This document shows positions 1 to 7,435 of a stretch of 64,000 nt of DNA, piece by piece. Origin of the DNA: Gloeobacter morelensis MG652769 (lineage in GTDB: Bacteria; Cyanobacteriota; Cyanobacteriia; Gloeobacterales; Gloeobacteraceae); the NCBI RefSeq assembly GCF_021018745.1, contig NZ_CP063845.1, forward strand, positions 1 to 64,000. Reading direction: 5' to 3'. The notes below the pieces were generated by a model. It worked only from the letters and a program-made list of their open reading frames with translations. It was not told the origin of the DNA and ran no database searches. Numbering within the stretch: position 1 is the stretch's first letter; the number at the start of each line of letters is the position of its first letter. A program made the translations under genes and the position numbers.

Positions 1-37
1 CCTCGCCGCAGTCGCCACGCAAAGCGTGCACGCACTG
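1..37 (-). repeat. Copy 1 of a conserved short coding-like segment at the left edge
   Basis: Read on the minus strand this segment gives QCVHALRGDCGE and is cut by the left edge. A second copy lies at 8990-9026 and gives QCVHALRGECGE. The copies match at 34 of 37 bases. All differences fall at third codon positions: two are silent and one changes Asp to Glu. That pattern suggests a protein-coding family rather than a random repeat. I see no clear start codon for this copy. It may be the interior of a small gene that continues beyond the window. The family is not recognised. Confidence 0.45.
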
Positions 38-139
38 GAAATACAGCCAAGCCCACCCACCGAGTCTCGTACCTACCGTGCCGCTAAGTCCGGGGGGTGT
101 CGGGGGGTGGCACGCCCCCGACGCGGGGAGGGGGAGAGC

Positions 140-175
140 GCGAGAGGGGCACCCGAAGGGGGTGCCGCCTCTCGC
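140..175. other. Strong GC-rich hairpin
   Basis: Bases 140-147 pair with 168-175 and 148-154 with 160-166, giving a 15-bp stem with one bulged G and a five-base loop. No T-run follows on either strand, so it is not a classical intrinsic terminator. It could be a structured repeat or an RNA element. The rest of positions 38-355 holds no gene I can support, only G/C-rich sequence and repeat copy A. Confidence 0.5.
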
Positions 176-273
176 CCACAAACTAGCGGGCTAAGCCAAA
201 AATCCCAAAAAGCCCAGGTAAGGACCTTCATCTAAACCATGCCGCTTCACCCGGATTCGAATGACCTGCCCGG

Positions 274-341
274 TCTTGCGGACGCTCCGTGTGGCTCTCT
301 GGTGAGCATGACGCTCTTTGGTGTATGACCGACTGCGAGGC
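274..341 (+). repeat. Direct repeat A, copy 1 (left of PIN toxin locus)
   Basis: A 23-base segment at 274-296 recurs exactly at 1273-1295 in the same orientation. Beyond it a second block ending in GCGAGGC is also shared, at about 313-341 here and 1292-1321 in copy 2. Copy 1 has roughly 22 extra bases between the two blocks. The two copies bracket the PIN-domain toxin-antitoxin locus. Confidence 0.6.
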
Positions 342-355
342 CTTAAACTCAAAAA

Positions 356-772
356 TTATGGGTTCAGCAACAAAGCACGGTACCCGGCTTGAACGAAATG
401 CTCGTCGGCCGTTACGGCTTCGAGCAAACCTTGCTCCTGCATGACGGCAAACGAAATGCAGTCGGTCAGGCCCCAAGTTTTGTCCTGGCGGCTGCTATAC
501 AATCGCAGCGCGCGCATCAGCAGAGCCCGGTCGACGCTGACCACCCGCACATTGACTGTCCGGTAGCACTGCTCGATAAATTGCACCGCCGCTGAACGGT
601 CAATCGCGCTCAAAGCATTGCCCACTTCCGTCAGGACGGCTTCTGTCACCCATACCTCCAGAGCCTCACGAACCATGGGAAAAGCGGCACGAGCTTGCAG
701 GTGGCACTGGTCACGCCGGTTGAGCAGGGCCTGGATAAAGACCGTGTCCAGCAGCAGGCGTTTGGTATTCAC
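356..772 (-). CDS. PIN-domain toxin (VapC-like ribonuclease)
   Basis: This 138-residue protein fits the size of VapC-like PIN-domain ribonucleases. The acidic PIN residues are visible: Asp9 (LLLDT), Glu49 (LTEVGN), Asp104 (LTDCIS) and Asp123 (TADEHF). Toxins of this family usually cleave RNA using a magnesium ion held by these acids. The start is a GTG that overlaps the TGA stop of the upstream gene (GTGA), so the two are translationally coupled as an antitoxin-toxin operon. The RNA target cannot be told from the sequence. The acidic set is complete, so it is probably active. Confidence 0.85.
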   Translation of the reverse strand: MNTKRLLLDTVFIQALLNRRDQCHLQARAAFPMVREALEVWVTEAVLTEVGNALSAIDRSAAVQFIEQCYRTVNVRVVSVDRALLMRALRLYSSRQDKTWGLTDCISFAVMQEQGLLEAVTADEHFVQAGYRALLLNP

Positions 773-1014
773 GATTGCGATTCAAGGTGGCGTTTGGGTG
801 TGCCGTATAGATAGTGGTCGTGCTCGGAAGACCAATCGGGCGGCGCCTCTATCGTTCCTGCCAGATCCGCAAGTAAATCCCAGGCGTCTGTAGCAGTGTT
901 GGGGGCTGGTGCAGGCTCGATGGTGACGCGGTAGCGCCGGTTGGGTTCGAGATCAAGGGGAACTTCCGGGCGAAAAACCTGCCCGTCGAAGATCACCGTC
1001 ACAACTGTGCTCAT
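769..1014 (-). CDS. DUF104-type antitoxin (AF2212-like)
   Basis: This 81-residue protein begins with a beta-hairpin pattern (VTVIFDGQVFRPEVPLDL, then a short RVTIEP strand). That is the hallmark of the small DUF104/AF2212 family, commonly found beside PIN toxins. The C-terminal half (about residues 40-81) is acidic and probably wraps the toxin. It is the first gene of the pair and overlaps the toxin start by four bases. Regulation is probably by autorepression, as in other type II modules, but no operator is evident. Confidence 0.8.
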   Translation of the reverse strand: MSTVVTVIFDGQVFRPEVPLDLEPNRRYRVTIEPAPAPNTATDAWDLLADLAGTIEAPPDWSSEHDHYLYGTPKRHLESQS

Positions 1015-1272
1015 TAGTGCAGACGTTCCTCGCTCATGTTGCCAGGTCCTTTGATTAGGGGTGCCGCCAGCCTGCCGCCTTCCTACTAACTAAGGGTATC
1101 TTTTCAGCGGGCTCCGTTGTTCTACCCGTCATACCGCATCGCCAACGCAGGACCGACTTTTGCGACTTTGCGGGCCGGAAAATGGCAGGCCACCCGAGCG
1201 ACGCCGTACAAGTGCACTATGAATTTATACCGAAAGCTGTCTGGCGGCTGGGTAGTTAAGTAACCCGACCGA

Positions 1273-1321
1273 TCTTGCGGACGCTCCGTGTGGCTGTTTG
1301 GTGCAGGACCAATTGCGAGGC
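1273..1321 (+). repeat. Direct repeat A, copy 2 (right of PIN toxin locus)
   Basis: Bases 1273-1295 are identical to 274-296, followed by a diverged block ending in GCGAGGC that resembles 313-341. Same orientation as copy 1. Confidence 0.6.
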
Positions 1322-1377
1322 TGCCAAGGTGACGCTCGGGCAGCGTTCAGTGCTGCTGCAGGCGATTTCGTTCTCAG

Positions 1378-1398
1378 AAATAGCAAAAATTGCTATTT
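1378..1398. promoter_or_regulatory. Perfect 9-bp inverted repeat upstream of the ParDE-type operon
   Basis: AAATAGCAA at 1378-1386 and TTGCTATTT at 1390-1398 flank a three-base AAA loop, about 55 bases before the antitoxin start. A short T-run follows. It may be the operator bound by the CopG/ParD-type antitoxin, since such ribbon-helix-helix proteins bind palindromes near their own promoter. A terminator function is also possible. Confidence 0.45.
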
Positions 1399-1451
1399 TT
1401 TGGTTGCTTAACCTAGGATCGGGTAGCGATGTTGCGTTCGAGGTTTAGCCT

Positions 1452-1697
1452 GTGAATATCTCTCTGACCCCCGAACTGGAGAGGCTGGTTCAGGAAAAGG
1501 TGGCGAGCGGTCTTTACAACTCGGCTAGTGAAGTTATTCGTGAAGCACTTCGCTTGCTCAAAGAGCAAGACATGCTCAAGCAGGCCCGCTTGGAAGAATT
1601 GCGGCAGGATATCCAGTTGGGTTTGGAAAGTGGTGAGTCCGCTCCCCTCGATATGGCTGCCATTAAAGCCGAAGCGCGGCGGCGCAAGGGCCTTTGA
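1452..1697 (+). CDS. ParD/CopG-family antitoxin
   Basis: This 81-residue protein starts with GTG and reads MNISLTPELERLVQEKV, followed by a GLYNSASEVIREALRLL helix. That is the ribbon-helix-helix DNA-binding signature of ParD-type antitoxins. The C-terminal part is charged and would contact the toxin. The stop codon is followed directly by the GTG of the toxin, so the two form a compact operon. The protein probably represses its own promoter, and the palindrome at 1378-1398 is a candidate site. Confidence 0.88.
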   Translation: MNISLTPELERLVQEKVASGLYNSASEVIREALRLLKEQDMLKQARLEELRQDIQLGLESGESAPLDMAAIKAEARRRKGL

Positions 1698-2003
1698 GTG
1701 CCACCGATTCGAAGAAAGCCGCTTGCAGAAATAGATCTGCTCGAAATTTGGAGTTACGTCGCGGATGCTAATCCACAGAGGGCAGATGCAATGCTCGATG
1801 CAATCGAGCAAAAGCTGCAGATGCTTGCCCGTCAAACGGCTCTTGGTCGTAGGCGCGAAGACTTGGCCCCCGGCTTGCGCAGTTTTCCGGCAGGCAATTA
1901 TGTCGTTTTCTACCGTCCTTTGTCTGAAGGCATCGAGGTTGTCCGAATCTTGAGCGGCTTGCGGGATATCGAAGGAATTTTTAGAAGTTCCGATCCAGGG
2001 TGA
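1698..2003 (+). CDS. ParE/RelE-family toxin
   Basis: This 101-residue protein has the ParE-type pattern: an N-terminal AEIDLLEIWSYVAD helix, the central RREDLAPGLRSFP segment, then YVVFYRP and VVRILSGLRD strands near the C-terminus. ParE toxins inhibit gyrase, while RelE relatives cleave mRNA. The conserved aromatic/arginine layout is closer to ParE, but the target is an inference. It begins with GTG immediately after the antitoxin stop. It is full length for the family. Confidence 0.87.
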   Translation: MPPIRRKPLAEIDLLEIWSYVADANPQRADAMLDAIEQKLQMLARQTALGRRREDLAPGLRSFPAGNYVVFYRPLSEGIEVVRILSGLRDIEGIFRSSDPG

Positions 2004-2128
2004 ATCGGGAACTTCCCAATTGAGCCAGCGATGTCCGGCGGCCGGTTGGGCATCCCTGTAGGTCCGTACCGCCGGTTCACAAAGGTTGGGCGTTAGGCTG
2101 GAACCGTTCAGACGGCAGGAGAATCCGG

Positions 2129-2938
2129 GTGTTCGCCATCGGGTTTTGGGCAATCGTCGGGGCGGCGGTGGGCAGTTGCATCAACGTCGTCGCCCACCGT
2201 TTGCCCCGGGGCATTTCGCTTTGGTGGCCGCCTTCGCGCTGTCCCGGCTGCCTCACCCCGCTCGGGCCGCTGGAGAACGTACCGGTACTGGGTTGGTTGG
2301 GGTTGGGGGGTAAATGTCGTCACTGCCGGATGGCGATTCCGGTGCGCTATCCCCTGGTGGAACTGGGGACGGCGGGGTTGTTCGGTGTGCTCGCCTGGCA
2401 CTTTCAGGCAGGCTTCACCCTCACAAGCCTGGTGGAGGTGGCCTGCTGGGGATTTTTTGCGGCGGTGCTGTTGGCGCTGAGCCTGATCGATCTCGATACG
2501 CTCGAACTGCCGGGGGAACTGACCGCCGCCGGGATCGTCGGGGGGTTGGTGTTCCGCACGTTTTTTCCGGTCTGGGCAAGCGGCGCCTGGGCGAGCGGCC
2601 CGCCCGGTCTGGTGGACGCGCTGTACGGACTGCTGGTAGGCATCGGGCTATTCGATGTGATTAGCTATGTCGGCGAGAAGGCGATGGGCAAAGAGGCGAT
2701 GGGGGGCGGCGATGCGACCCTGGCGGCGCTCATCGGCGTCTGGCTGGGGTGGAAGTTGCTCCTGGTTTCGCTCGCTTTTGGCTTCGGTCTAGGAGCGGTT
2801 TTCGGTCTGGCGGGCATCGCCGCCGGACGCCTCAAGCGCGAAGAGCCGCTGCCCTTTGGCCCGTTTCTGGCCCTCGGAGCGCTGGGCGGGCTATTGTTTG
2901 GGGAAAGCTGGATAACGAGTTACATGACGCTGTTTTAA
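2129..2938 (+). CDS. pilD: Prepilin peptidase / N-methyltransferase
   Basis: This is a 269-residue integral membrane aspartic protease that cleaves and N-methylates type IV prepilins. Two cysteine pairs (Cys38/Cys41 and Cys63/Cys66) form the usual N-terminal metal-binding loop. The catalytic aspartates lie in SLIDLDT (around residues 121-123) and MGGGDATL (Asp195). A PFGPFLALGAL segment precedes the last helix. Several hydrophobic segments fit about seven to eight membrane helices. The start is a GTG. It ends four bases before pilM and heads the pilus operon, so the peptidase is probably co-expressed with the assembly proteins. Confidence 0.93.
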   Translation: MFAIGFWAIVGAAVGSCINVVAHRLPRGISLWWPPSRCPGCLTPLGPLENVPVLGWLGLGGKCRHCRMAIPVRYPLVELGTAGLFGVLAWHFQAGFTLTSLVEVACWGFFAAVLLALSLIDLDTLELPGELTAAGIVGGLVFRTFFPVWASGAWASGPPGLVDALYGLLVGIGLFDVISYVGEKAMGKEAMGGGDATLAALIGVWLGWKLLLVSLAFGFGLGAVFGLAGIAAGRLKREEPLPFGPFLALGALGGLLFGESWITSYMTLF

Positions 2939-2942
2939 TCCG

Positions 2943-3992
2943 ATGACCCTCGATGTGCAGGTGACGAACGTAACGAGCGCACTGGCCGCCTTGTTGGGCC
3001 TCAAAAGCGGCATGGGTGTCGAAATTGCCCCCGAGCAAATCACGATCGCCCAACTGGAGAAGCGGGGCAAGGGTCTGGGCCTCAAGCACCTGGTCACCGC
3101 TTCCACCCCCGCGGGGGCCGTGGCGGGAGGCCGCGTCGAAGAGCCCGAAGCGGTGGCCGAAGTGCTGCGCGATTTGATCGCCGATCACCGGCTCAAACCG
3201 GGACCGGTGGCCACGGCGATCCCGGGCCGCGAGGCGGTGATCCGCCTGATTCGCCTGCCCGCCGACCTGCAGGCCGACGAGTTGCGCGAGGTGGTCCTCA
3301 ATCAGGAGGCCGAACTGTACCTGCCGTTTTCGCGCAGCGACGCTTTTGTCGATTTTCAGCCGCTCGCAGCGGCGGTCGATCCGGACGGGGTCAAGCGCCA
3401 GGAGGTGCTCCTGGTGGCCGCCCAGTTGAGCGTCGTCAACTCCTACCTCGAAGCGCTCCGGCGGGCGGGCCTCACCGCCAGAGTGGTTGATATCGCGAGC
3501 TTTGCGCTGGTGCGGGCTTTGCGCGAGCCGCTCGCTCAGGTTCCTCCCGGGGCGGCGGTGGCCCTGGTGCTGCTTTGTGCCGACGACACCGAGATTTCGA
3601 TTTTGCTGGAGGGAGTGCCGCAATTCTCGCGCACGGTGAGCCTCGGCACCCGCGAATTTCGCGAGGCGCTGGAGAGCACCCTCGACTTGCCTTCTTTTAA
3701 AGCCGCGAATCTATCGCGGGTGCTGGGCGATCTAGCCGATGAGATCCAGCGCTCGCTCGATTTTTACCAGGCTTCGGGCACCACCGCGCCGGTGCCGCCG
3801 GTGGCACAGGTGCTGCTTGCGGGCAACGGCGCCAACGTCCGGCAGATTGACGAGTTTCTCAGGCAACGGCTGGCACTGCCCGTCTCCCGGGTCGACCCGG
3901 TCACAGCCCTCGGCCTGCCCGAAACGAGCGTGCCGCCGGGACTGCGCTCGGGTTTCGGCGTTGCCCTCGGTCTGGCCCTGCGGATCTTGTGA
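2943..3992 (+). CDS. pilM: Type IV pilus assembly protein PilM
   Basis: This 349-residue protein has the actin-like (FtsA-type) fold of PilM. The N-terminal GVEIAPEQITIAQL strand pair starts the ATPase domain. AIPGREAVIRLIRLP and LNQEAELYLPF are typical PilM segments. VLLAGNGANVRQI near residue 290 is the second phosphate loop. PilM sits on the cytoplasmic side of the inner membrane and binds the N-terminus of PilN. The gene follows pilD by four bases and is followed by pilN. Confidence 0.92.
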   Translation: MTLDVQVTNVTSALAALLGLKSGMGVEIAPEQITIAQLEKRGKGLGLKHLVTASTPAGAVAGGRVEEPEAVAEVLRDLIADHRLKPGPVATAIPGREAVIRLIRLPADLQADELREVVLNQEAELYLPFSRSDAFVDFQPLAAAVDPDGVKRQEVLLVAAQLSVVNSYLEALRRAGLTARVVDIASFALVRALREPLAQVPPGAAVALVLLCADDTEISILLEGVPQFSRTVSLGTREFREALESTLDLPSFKAANLSRVLGDLADEIQRSLDFYQASGTTAPVPPVAQVLLAGNGANVRQIDEFLRQRLALPVSRVDPVTALGLPETSVPPGLRSGFGVALGLALRIL

Positions 3993-4036
3993 CCCTCTCT
4001 TTGCCTCCCCCCAGCCCATCAGCAAGGACACATGGC

Positions 4037-4729
4037 ATGTTCACCCCCGAAATCAACTTTCTTAAAGACCGCACGGTCGCCGACGGCAGCGACGGCTACA
4101 CGCCTCCTGCCGCCGGGGCGGCCGGTGGGCCGGATCCGCTGCTGGTCGGTGCGGCTGTGCCGATTGCCGCCCTTGCCGTGATGGCCGGGCTCACGCTCTA
4201 TTTCAACTCCCAAGTGAGCGCCAAAGAAACCGAACTGAATGAACTGGCGGGCCGAGCCGCTCTGCTCGACCGGCAACTGAACGATGTGCGCCAACTGCGC
4301 ACCGATATCGACAATGAACGCAAGCGCGTCGAGGCGGTGGTCAACCTCTTCGATCTTTCGCGGCCCTGGTCGGCGGTGATGGAGGATCTGCGCCGCCGCG
4401 TACCCGAGGGCGTCTGGTTGAATGTCCTGAGTTCCGCCACCACCAAAGAAGGCGACATCGTCACCCTCGAAGGTTTTGCCCTGCGCTTCGAGGATGTGGC
4501 CGCCCTGCAATTGACGCTGCGCGACTCGCCCTTTGTAGCCGATGCGATTGTGGTCGACGCGGTCAAAGAAGAGGGCAAGGACGGCACACCGGCGACCGTC
4601 GCCTACAAAATTGAAGCCAGGCTCACCGAGCGCAAACTGCGCGATCTGGTCACAGCCCTCGAAAAAACCGGCGCCGTCGGACTGCTTGAAAAACTGCGCC
4701 GCGTGCAACGGGAGCAACTGGTGCGATGA
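4037..4729 (+). CDS. pilN: Type IV pilus assembly protein PilN
   Basis: This 230-residue bitopic membrane protein starts with the conserved FTPEINFLKDR motif, which in PilN inserts into PilM. A single membrane segment (about residues 33-53, LLVGAAVPIAALAVMAGLTLYF region) is followed by a coiled coil (SAKETELNELAGRAALLDRQL) and a periplasmic ferredoxin-like domain. I chose the ATG at 4037, with an AAGGA about ten bases upstream, over an upstream GTG at 3989 that would add 16 atypical residues and overlap pilM. The stop overlaps the pilO start (ATGA). Confidence 0.9.
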   Translation: MFTPEINFLKDRTVADGSDGYTPPAAGAAGGPDPLLVGAAVPIAALAVMAGLTLYFNSQVSAKETELNELAGRAALLDRQLNDVRQLRTDIDNERKRVEAVVNLFDLSRPWSAVMEDLRRRVPEGVWLNVLSSATTKEGDIVTLEGFALRFEDVAALQLTLRDSPFVADAIVVDAVKEEGKDGTPATVAYKIEARLTERKLRDLVTALEKTGAVGLLEKLRRVQREQLVR

Positions 4730-5385
4730 CGACTACCAACCGCTTTTTGGGCATCGAACTGAATCGCCAGGGCATCGCCCTGTTGGTGGGCCTGGGCGGC
4801 CTACTGGTGGTACTGCTTATCGGTCTGCAGATTACCCTCCCCCAGTACAACCGGCTTGCGGACCTCGACGGGCAGATCGCCCAGCGCAACGCTGAAATTG
4901 CCTCCAAGCAGTCGCTGCTCGCCCAGTTGCCCACCCTCACCGCCGAGCGCGAGCGCTCCGCCAAACTGCTCGCTTCTGTCGCCTCGCTGATTCCCCCGGC
5001 GGAGAAACTGCCCACGCTCCTGGTGGACACCACCCGCCTGGTCAAAGCCAGCAACGGCGAATTGCGCCAGTTCACTCCCAGTCAGACCAAGGCCCTGCCG
5101 GAGGTGGCCGACTCGATCAACATCCAGGCCAATACCGCCAAAATCAGCCTCAACGCTACCTTCGCCGAGGTGCTCACCCTGATGCGCAACTTCGAGCGCC
5201 TCGACGCCCTGGTGCGCATCGAAAACGTTTCGCTGCAGCCGCTTGAGATCAAAAACGCCCCGCCGGGCACCCCCCCGAGCCAGCGCCTGGCCGCCGAGTT
5301 CGACCTGACGGCCTACGTGCTGGGCAGCGGTCCGCCCTCGACTACCGAGGACGATAAAGGCCCGGGCTCGAAAACCGCGAATTAA
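4726..5385 (+). CDS. pilO: Type IV pilus assembly protein PilO
   Basis: This 219-residue protein has a short cytoplasmic N-terminus, one membrane helix (about 17-37) and a coiled coil (LADLDGQIAQRNAEIASKQ). A periplasmic domain with ATFAEVLTLMRNFERL follows, typical of PilO, which pairs with PilN. The C-terminal tail is low complexity and polar. The start overlaps the pilN stop by four bases. PilMNO together align the pilus motor with the secretin. Confidence 0.9.
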   Translation: MTTTNRFLGIELNRQGIALLVGLGGLLVVLLIGLQITLPQYNRLADLDGQIAQRNAEIASKQSLLAQLPTLTAERERSAKLLASVASLIPPAEKLPTLLVDTTRLVKASNGELRQFTPSQTKALPEVADSINIQANTAKISLNATFAEVLTLMRNFERLDALVRIENVSLQPLEIKNAPPGTPPSQRLAAEFDLTAYVLGSGPPSTTEDDKGPGSKTAN

Positions 5386-5405
5386 TCACCGACACGGTTG
5401 ACGCC

Positions 5406-5897
5406 ATGACAATCGAATCTTGCCTGCGGCCCGTTGCCGTCCGCCGCCTCGGGAAAGCTCGCCTGTGGTGCGCGCTTGCCCTATTGGCCTTTTGCACAGC
5501 CGAACCTGCCCGGTCGATACCCCAGCGAAGCAAAAGTGCCCTCATTCCGTTGGTTTCCTTACCCGCCACCCAGCAACGGGCACTCGCCACCGCAGGTAGA
5601 GCCGATCCCTTCCGACCGCCCACGGCGGCACTGATCCTTTCGCCCCCACAGGCAACACCCGCTCCCACCTTGAAACCAAAACCGACGCCCCGCATTGTGG
5701 TGCCCAGGGTACTGGGGATCATTTCCACACCCACAGATACCTTCGCGATCGTCGAGCGCGGGGACCAACAGGCGATCGTCCACCCTGGCGATAGGGTCGG
5801 GACGGCCGTAGTACAGACCATCTCGGCGCACACGGGTCAGGTGAGCTTCCAGCAGGGAAGCAGGCGGATGGTGCGCACCCTGGAGGCCCGACCGTAA
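5406..5897 (+). CDS. PilP-like pilus lipoprotein/periplasmic protein
   Basis: This 163-residue protein has an N-terminal hydrophobic segment (LWCALALLAFCTAEPA) that reads as a signal sequence; the Cys could be a lipidation site, but the lipobox is weak. Then follow a GRADPFRPP motif, a proline/alanine-rich linker and a C-terminal beta domain (VLGIISTPTDTFAIV, HPGDRVGTAVVQTI). The DPF motif and the small beta-sandwich match PilP, which links PilNO to the secretin. Its position between pilO and pilQ agrees. Its stop overlaps the pilQ ATG by one base. Confidence 0.75.
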   Translation: MTIESCLRPVAVRRLGKARLWCALALLAFCTAEPARSIPQRSKSALIPLVSLPATQQRALATAGRADPFRPPTAALILSPPQATPAPTLKPKPTPRIVVPRVLGIISTPTDTFAIVERGDQQAIVHPGDRVGTAVVQTISAHTGQVSFQQGSRRMVRTLEARP

Positions 5898-7375
5898 TGC
5901 ATGGCTCGAAGTCCTGGTGTGTGAGCCTGGCGCTGCTTCTGGGGGTTGGGGCGGCGGCGGCCGAAGAACCGTTACCCCGCCTGCGCACCCGGGCGGTCGC
6001 CCCGCCTGCGGGTGATATTGCTGGGGAGGAAATCCCCCTGGGCCGGCCGGTGGAACTGGGGAGCGGCGAACGGGTCACCCTGGCGCTCAAGGACGCACCG
6101 GTCAGGGAGGTGCTGCAGATTCTGGCCCGCCGGGCCGGGTGCAACGTGCTCTTTGGCGAGGGGGTCAGCGGCCAGCGCGTCTCGATGGATGTGCGCGGCG
6201 AGACCCTCGACGATACGTTCAACTTGGTGCTGCACCTGCACAACCTCAAAGCCCGCCGCACCGGCAACACCATCCTGGTGGGCGGCGAGATGGCCCACAA
6301 CCTGCCCCAGACCCGCATGCGCACCTTTCGCCTCAACCAGGCCGATGTGCAGCAGGCAGCCGGAGTCCTGCGCGGACTGGGCGCCCAGGTAGGTTCAACC
6401 AACCTCGGCAGTACCCAACCGGGTGCAGCGACCACCAACCCCGATCCTGCTTCTACCAGTGGTCCGTTGCGCGGTGAACTGTTTGTCACCGTCGACGCGC
6501 GCACCAATTCGCTGGTGGCCGTCGGCAGCCCCCGCGCCCTGCAGATTGCCCAGGTGCAACTCGCCCAACTCGACGTGCGCCAGCGCCAGGTGATGATCGA
6601 CGTCAAACTCGTCGATGTCAATCTCAACAACGTCAGCGATCTGGGTTTTCGCCTCGGCGGCTCGGCGGGCAATTTCCAGCTGGGTACGGTGGGGGGCACC
6701 GCCGATCTGGACGCTTTGTATCCGGCAGCGGTGGGCCTCACCGGGGGCGGACCGGGCAATTCACTCATCTTCAACACCCTGGGCGCCCTCGCCTCGGCGA
6801 TGGCCCTACGCCTCGACACGGCCATCCAGGAAGGGTCCGCCCGGGTGCTCGCTTCTCCCCAATTGCTCGTCGCCTCCGGGGCCAGTTTCTCGAAACCCAC
6901 CGCCGCCCGCGTCGAAATTACCGACGACGTGGTCGTGGGGGCGACGATCACCACCGACCGGGAAACCGGCCAGAGCACCACCACCGTCAAAGTCGACAAA
7001 GTCGGCGTCAGCCTTGAGATCGCTGTCTATCATGTCGACGACAACGGCTTTGTCGATGTCTCCCTCAAGCCGCAGGTGAGTTCGATCAACGACATCCAGC
7101 GCGACGCGGCGGGCAACGTGGTAACCCTGCTTACCCGCCGCAACCTGGACATCCAGCGGCTGCGGCTGCGCGACGGCGAAACTTTTGTCATCGGCGGCGT
7201 CCTTCGCGAAATCGACCGCCAACTGGTCCAAAAAGTGCCGCTGTTGGGAGACTTGCCGGTGCTGGGTGCTCTGTTTCGCTTCCAAAGTAACCAACACGAG
7301 CGGCGCGAAGTGGCGCTGATGGTCACTCCCCACATCTTGAACGAATCGGTCCATGAGGCGGCGCCCCTGCGGTAA
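5897..7375 (+). CDS. pilQ: Type IV pilus secretin PilQ
   Basis: This 492-residue outer-membrane secretin has a signal peptide (about residues 1-22). A secretin/TonB N-terminal domain follows (VTLALKDAPVREVLQIL, FGEGVSGQRVSMD), then an N1-type domain (VTVDARTNSLVAVGS). The beta-barrel secretin core ends in VPLLGDLPVLGALFR and EVALMVTPHIL. It is short for a PilQ: there is no AMIN-type N-terminal region, only the ring domains and the barrel. It is the last gene of the operon. Its ATG overlaps the upstream stop. Confidence 0.92.
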   Translation: MHGSKSWCVSLALLLGVGAAAAEEPLPRLRTRAVAPPAGDIAGEEIPLGRPVELGSGERVTLALKDAPVREVLQILARRAGCNVLFGEGVSGQRVSMDVRGETLDDTFNLVLHLHNLKARRTGNTILVGGEMAHNLPQTRMRTFRLNQADVQQAAGVLRGLGAQVGSTNLGSTQPGAATTNPDPASTSGPLRGELFVTVDARTNSLVAVGSPRALQIAQVQLAQLDVRQRQVMIDVKLVDVNLNNVSDLGFRLGGSAGNFQLGTVGGTADLDALYPAAVGLTGGGPGNSLIFNTLGALASAMALRLDTAIQEGSARVLASPQLLVASGASFSKPTAARVEITDDVVVGATITTDRETGQSTTTVKVDKVGVSLEIAVYHVDDNGFVDVSLKPQVSSINDIQRDAAGNVVTLLTRRNLDIQRLRLRDGETFVIGGVLREIDRQLVQKVPLLGDLPVLGALFRFQSNQHERREVALMVTPHILNESVHEAAPLR

Positions 7376-7391
7376 CTGGGTGGGGACACAG

Positions 7392-7420
7392 GCCGATAAA
7401 CCCATGGGTCATCCATCGGC
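7392..7420. terminator. Nested inverted repeat between convergent pilQ and VCBS gene
   Basis: GCCGAT (7392-7397) pairs with ATCGGC (7415-7420) and encloses the palindrome ACCCATGGGT (7400-7409). It lies in the short space between convergent genes. No T-run is present, so intrinsic termination is uncertain. Confidence 0.3.
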
Positions 7421-7435
7421 AATGCCGGCTTTACG

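Larger units (their letters stand above)
1015..1451. other. 437-base intergenic region between two toxin-antitoxin loci
   Basis: The region lies between the divergent PIN and ParDE-type operons. It holds direct repeat A copy 2 (1273-1321) and a 9-bp inverted repeat at 1378-1398. I see no further gene, tRNA or clear terminator. Confidence 0.5.

Noticed and set aside
240-300. A TTCGAAT motif resembling a tRNA T-loop on either strand
   Set aside because: The flanking bases do not form a 5-bp T-stem, and no acceptor, D or anticodon arms can be built around it.
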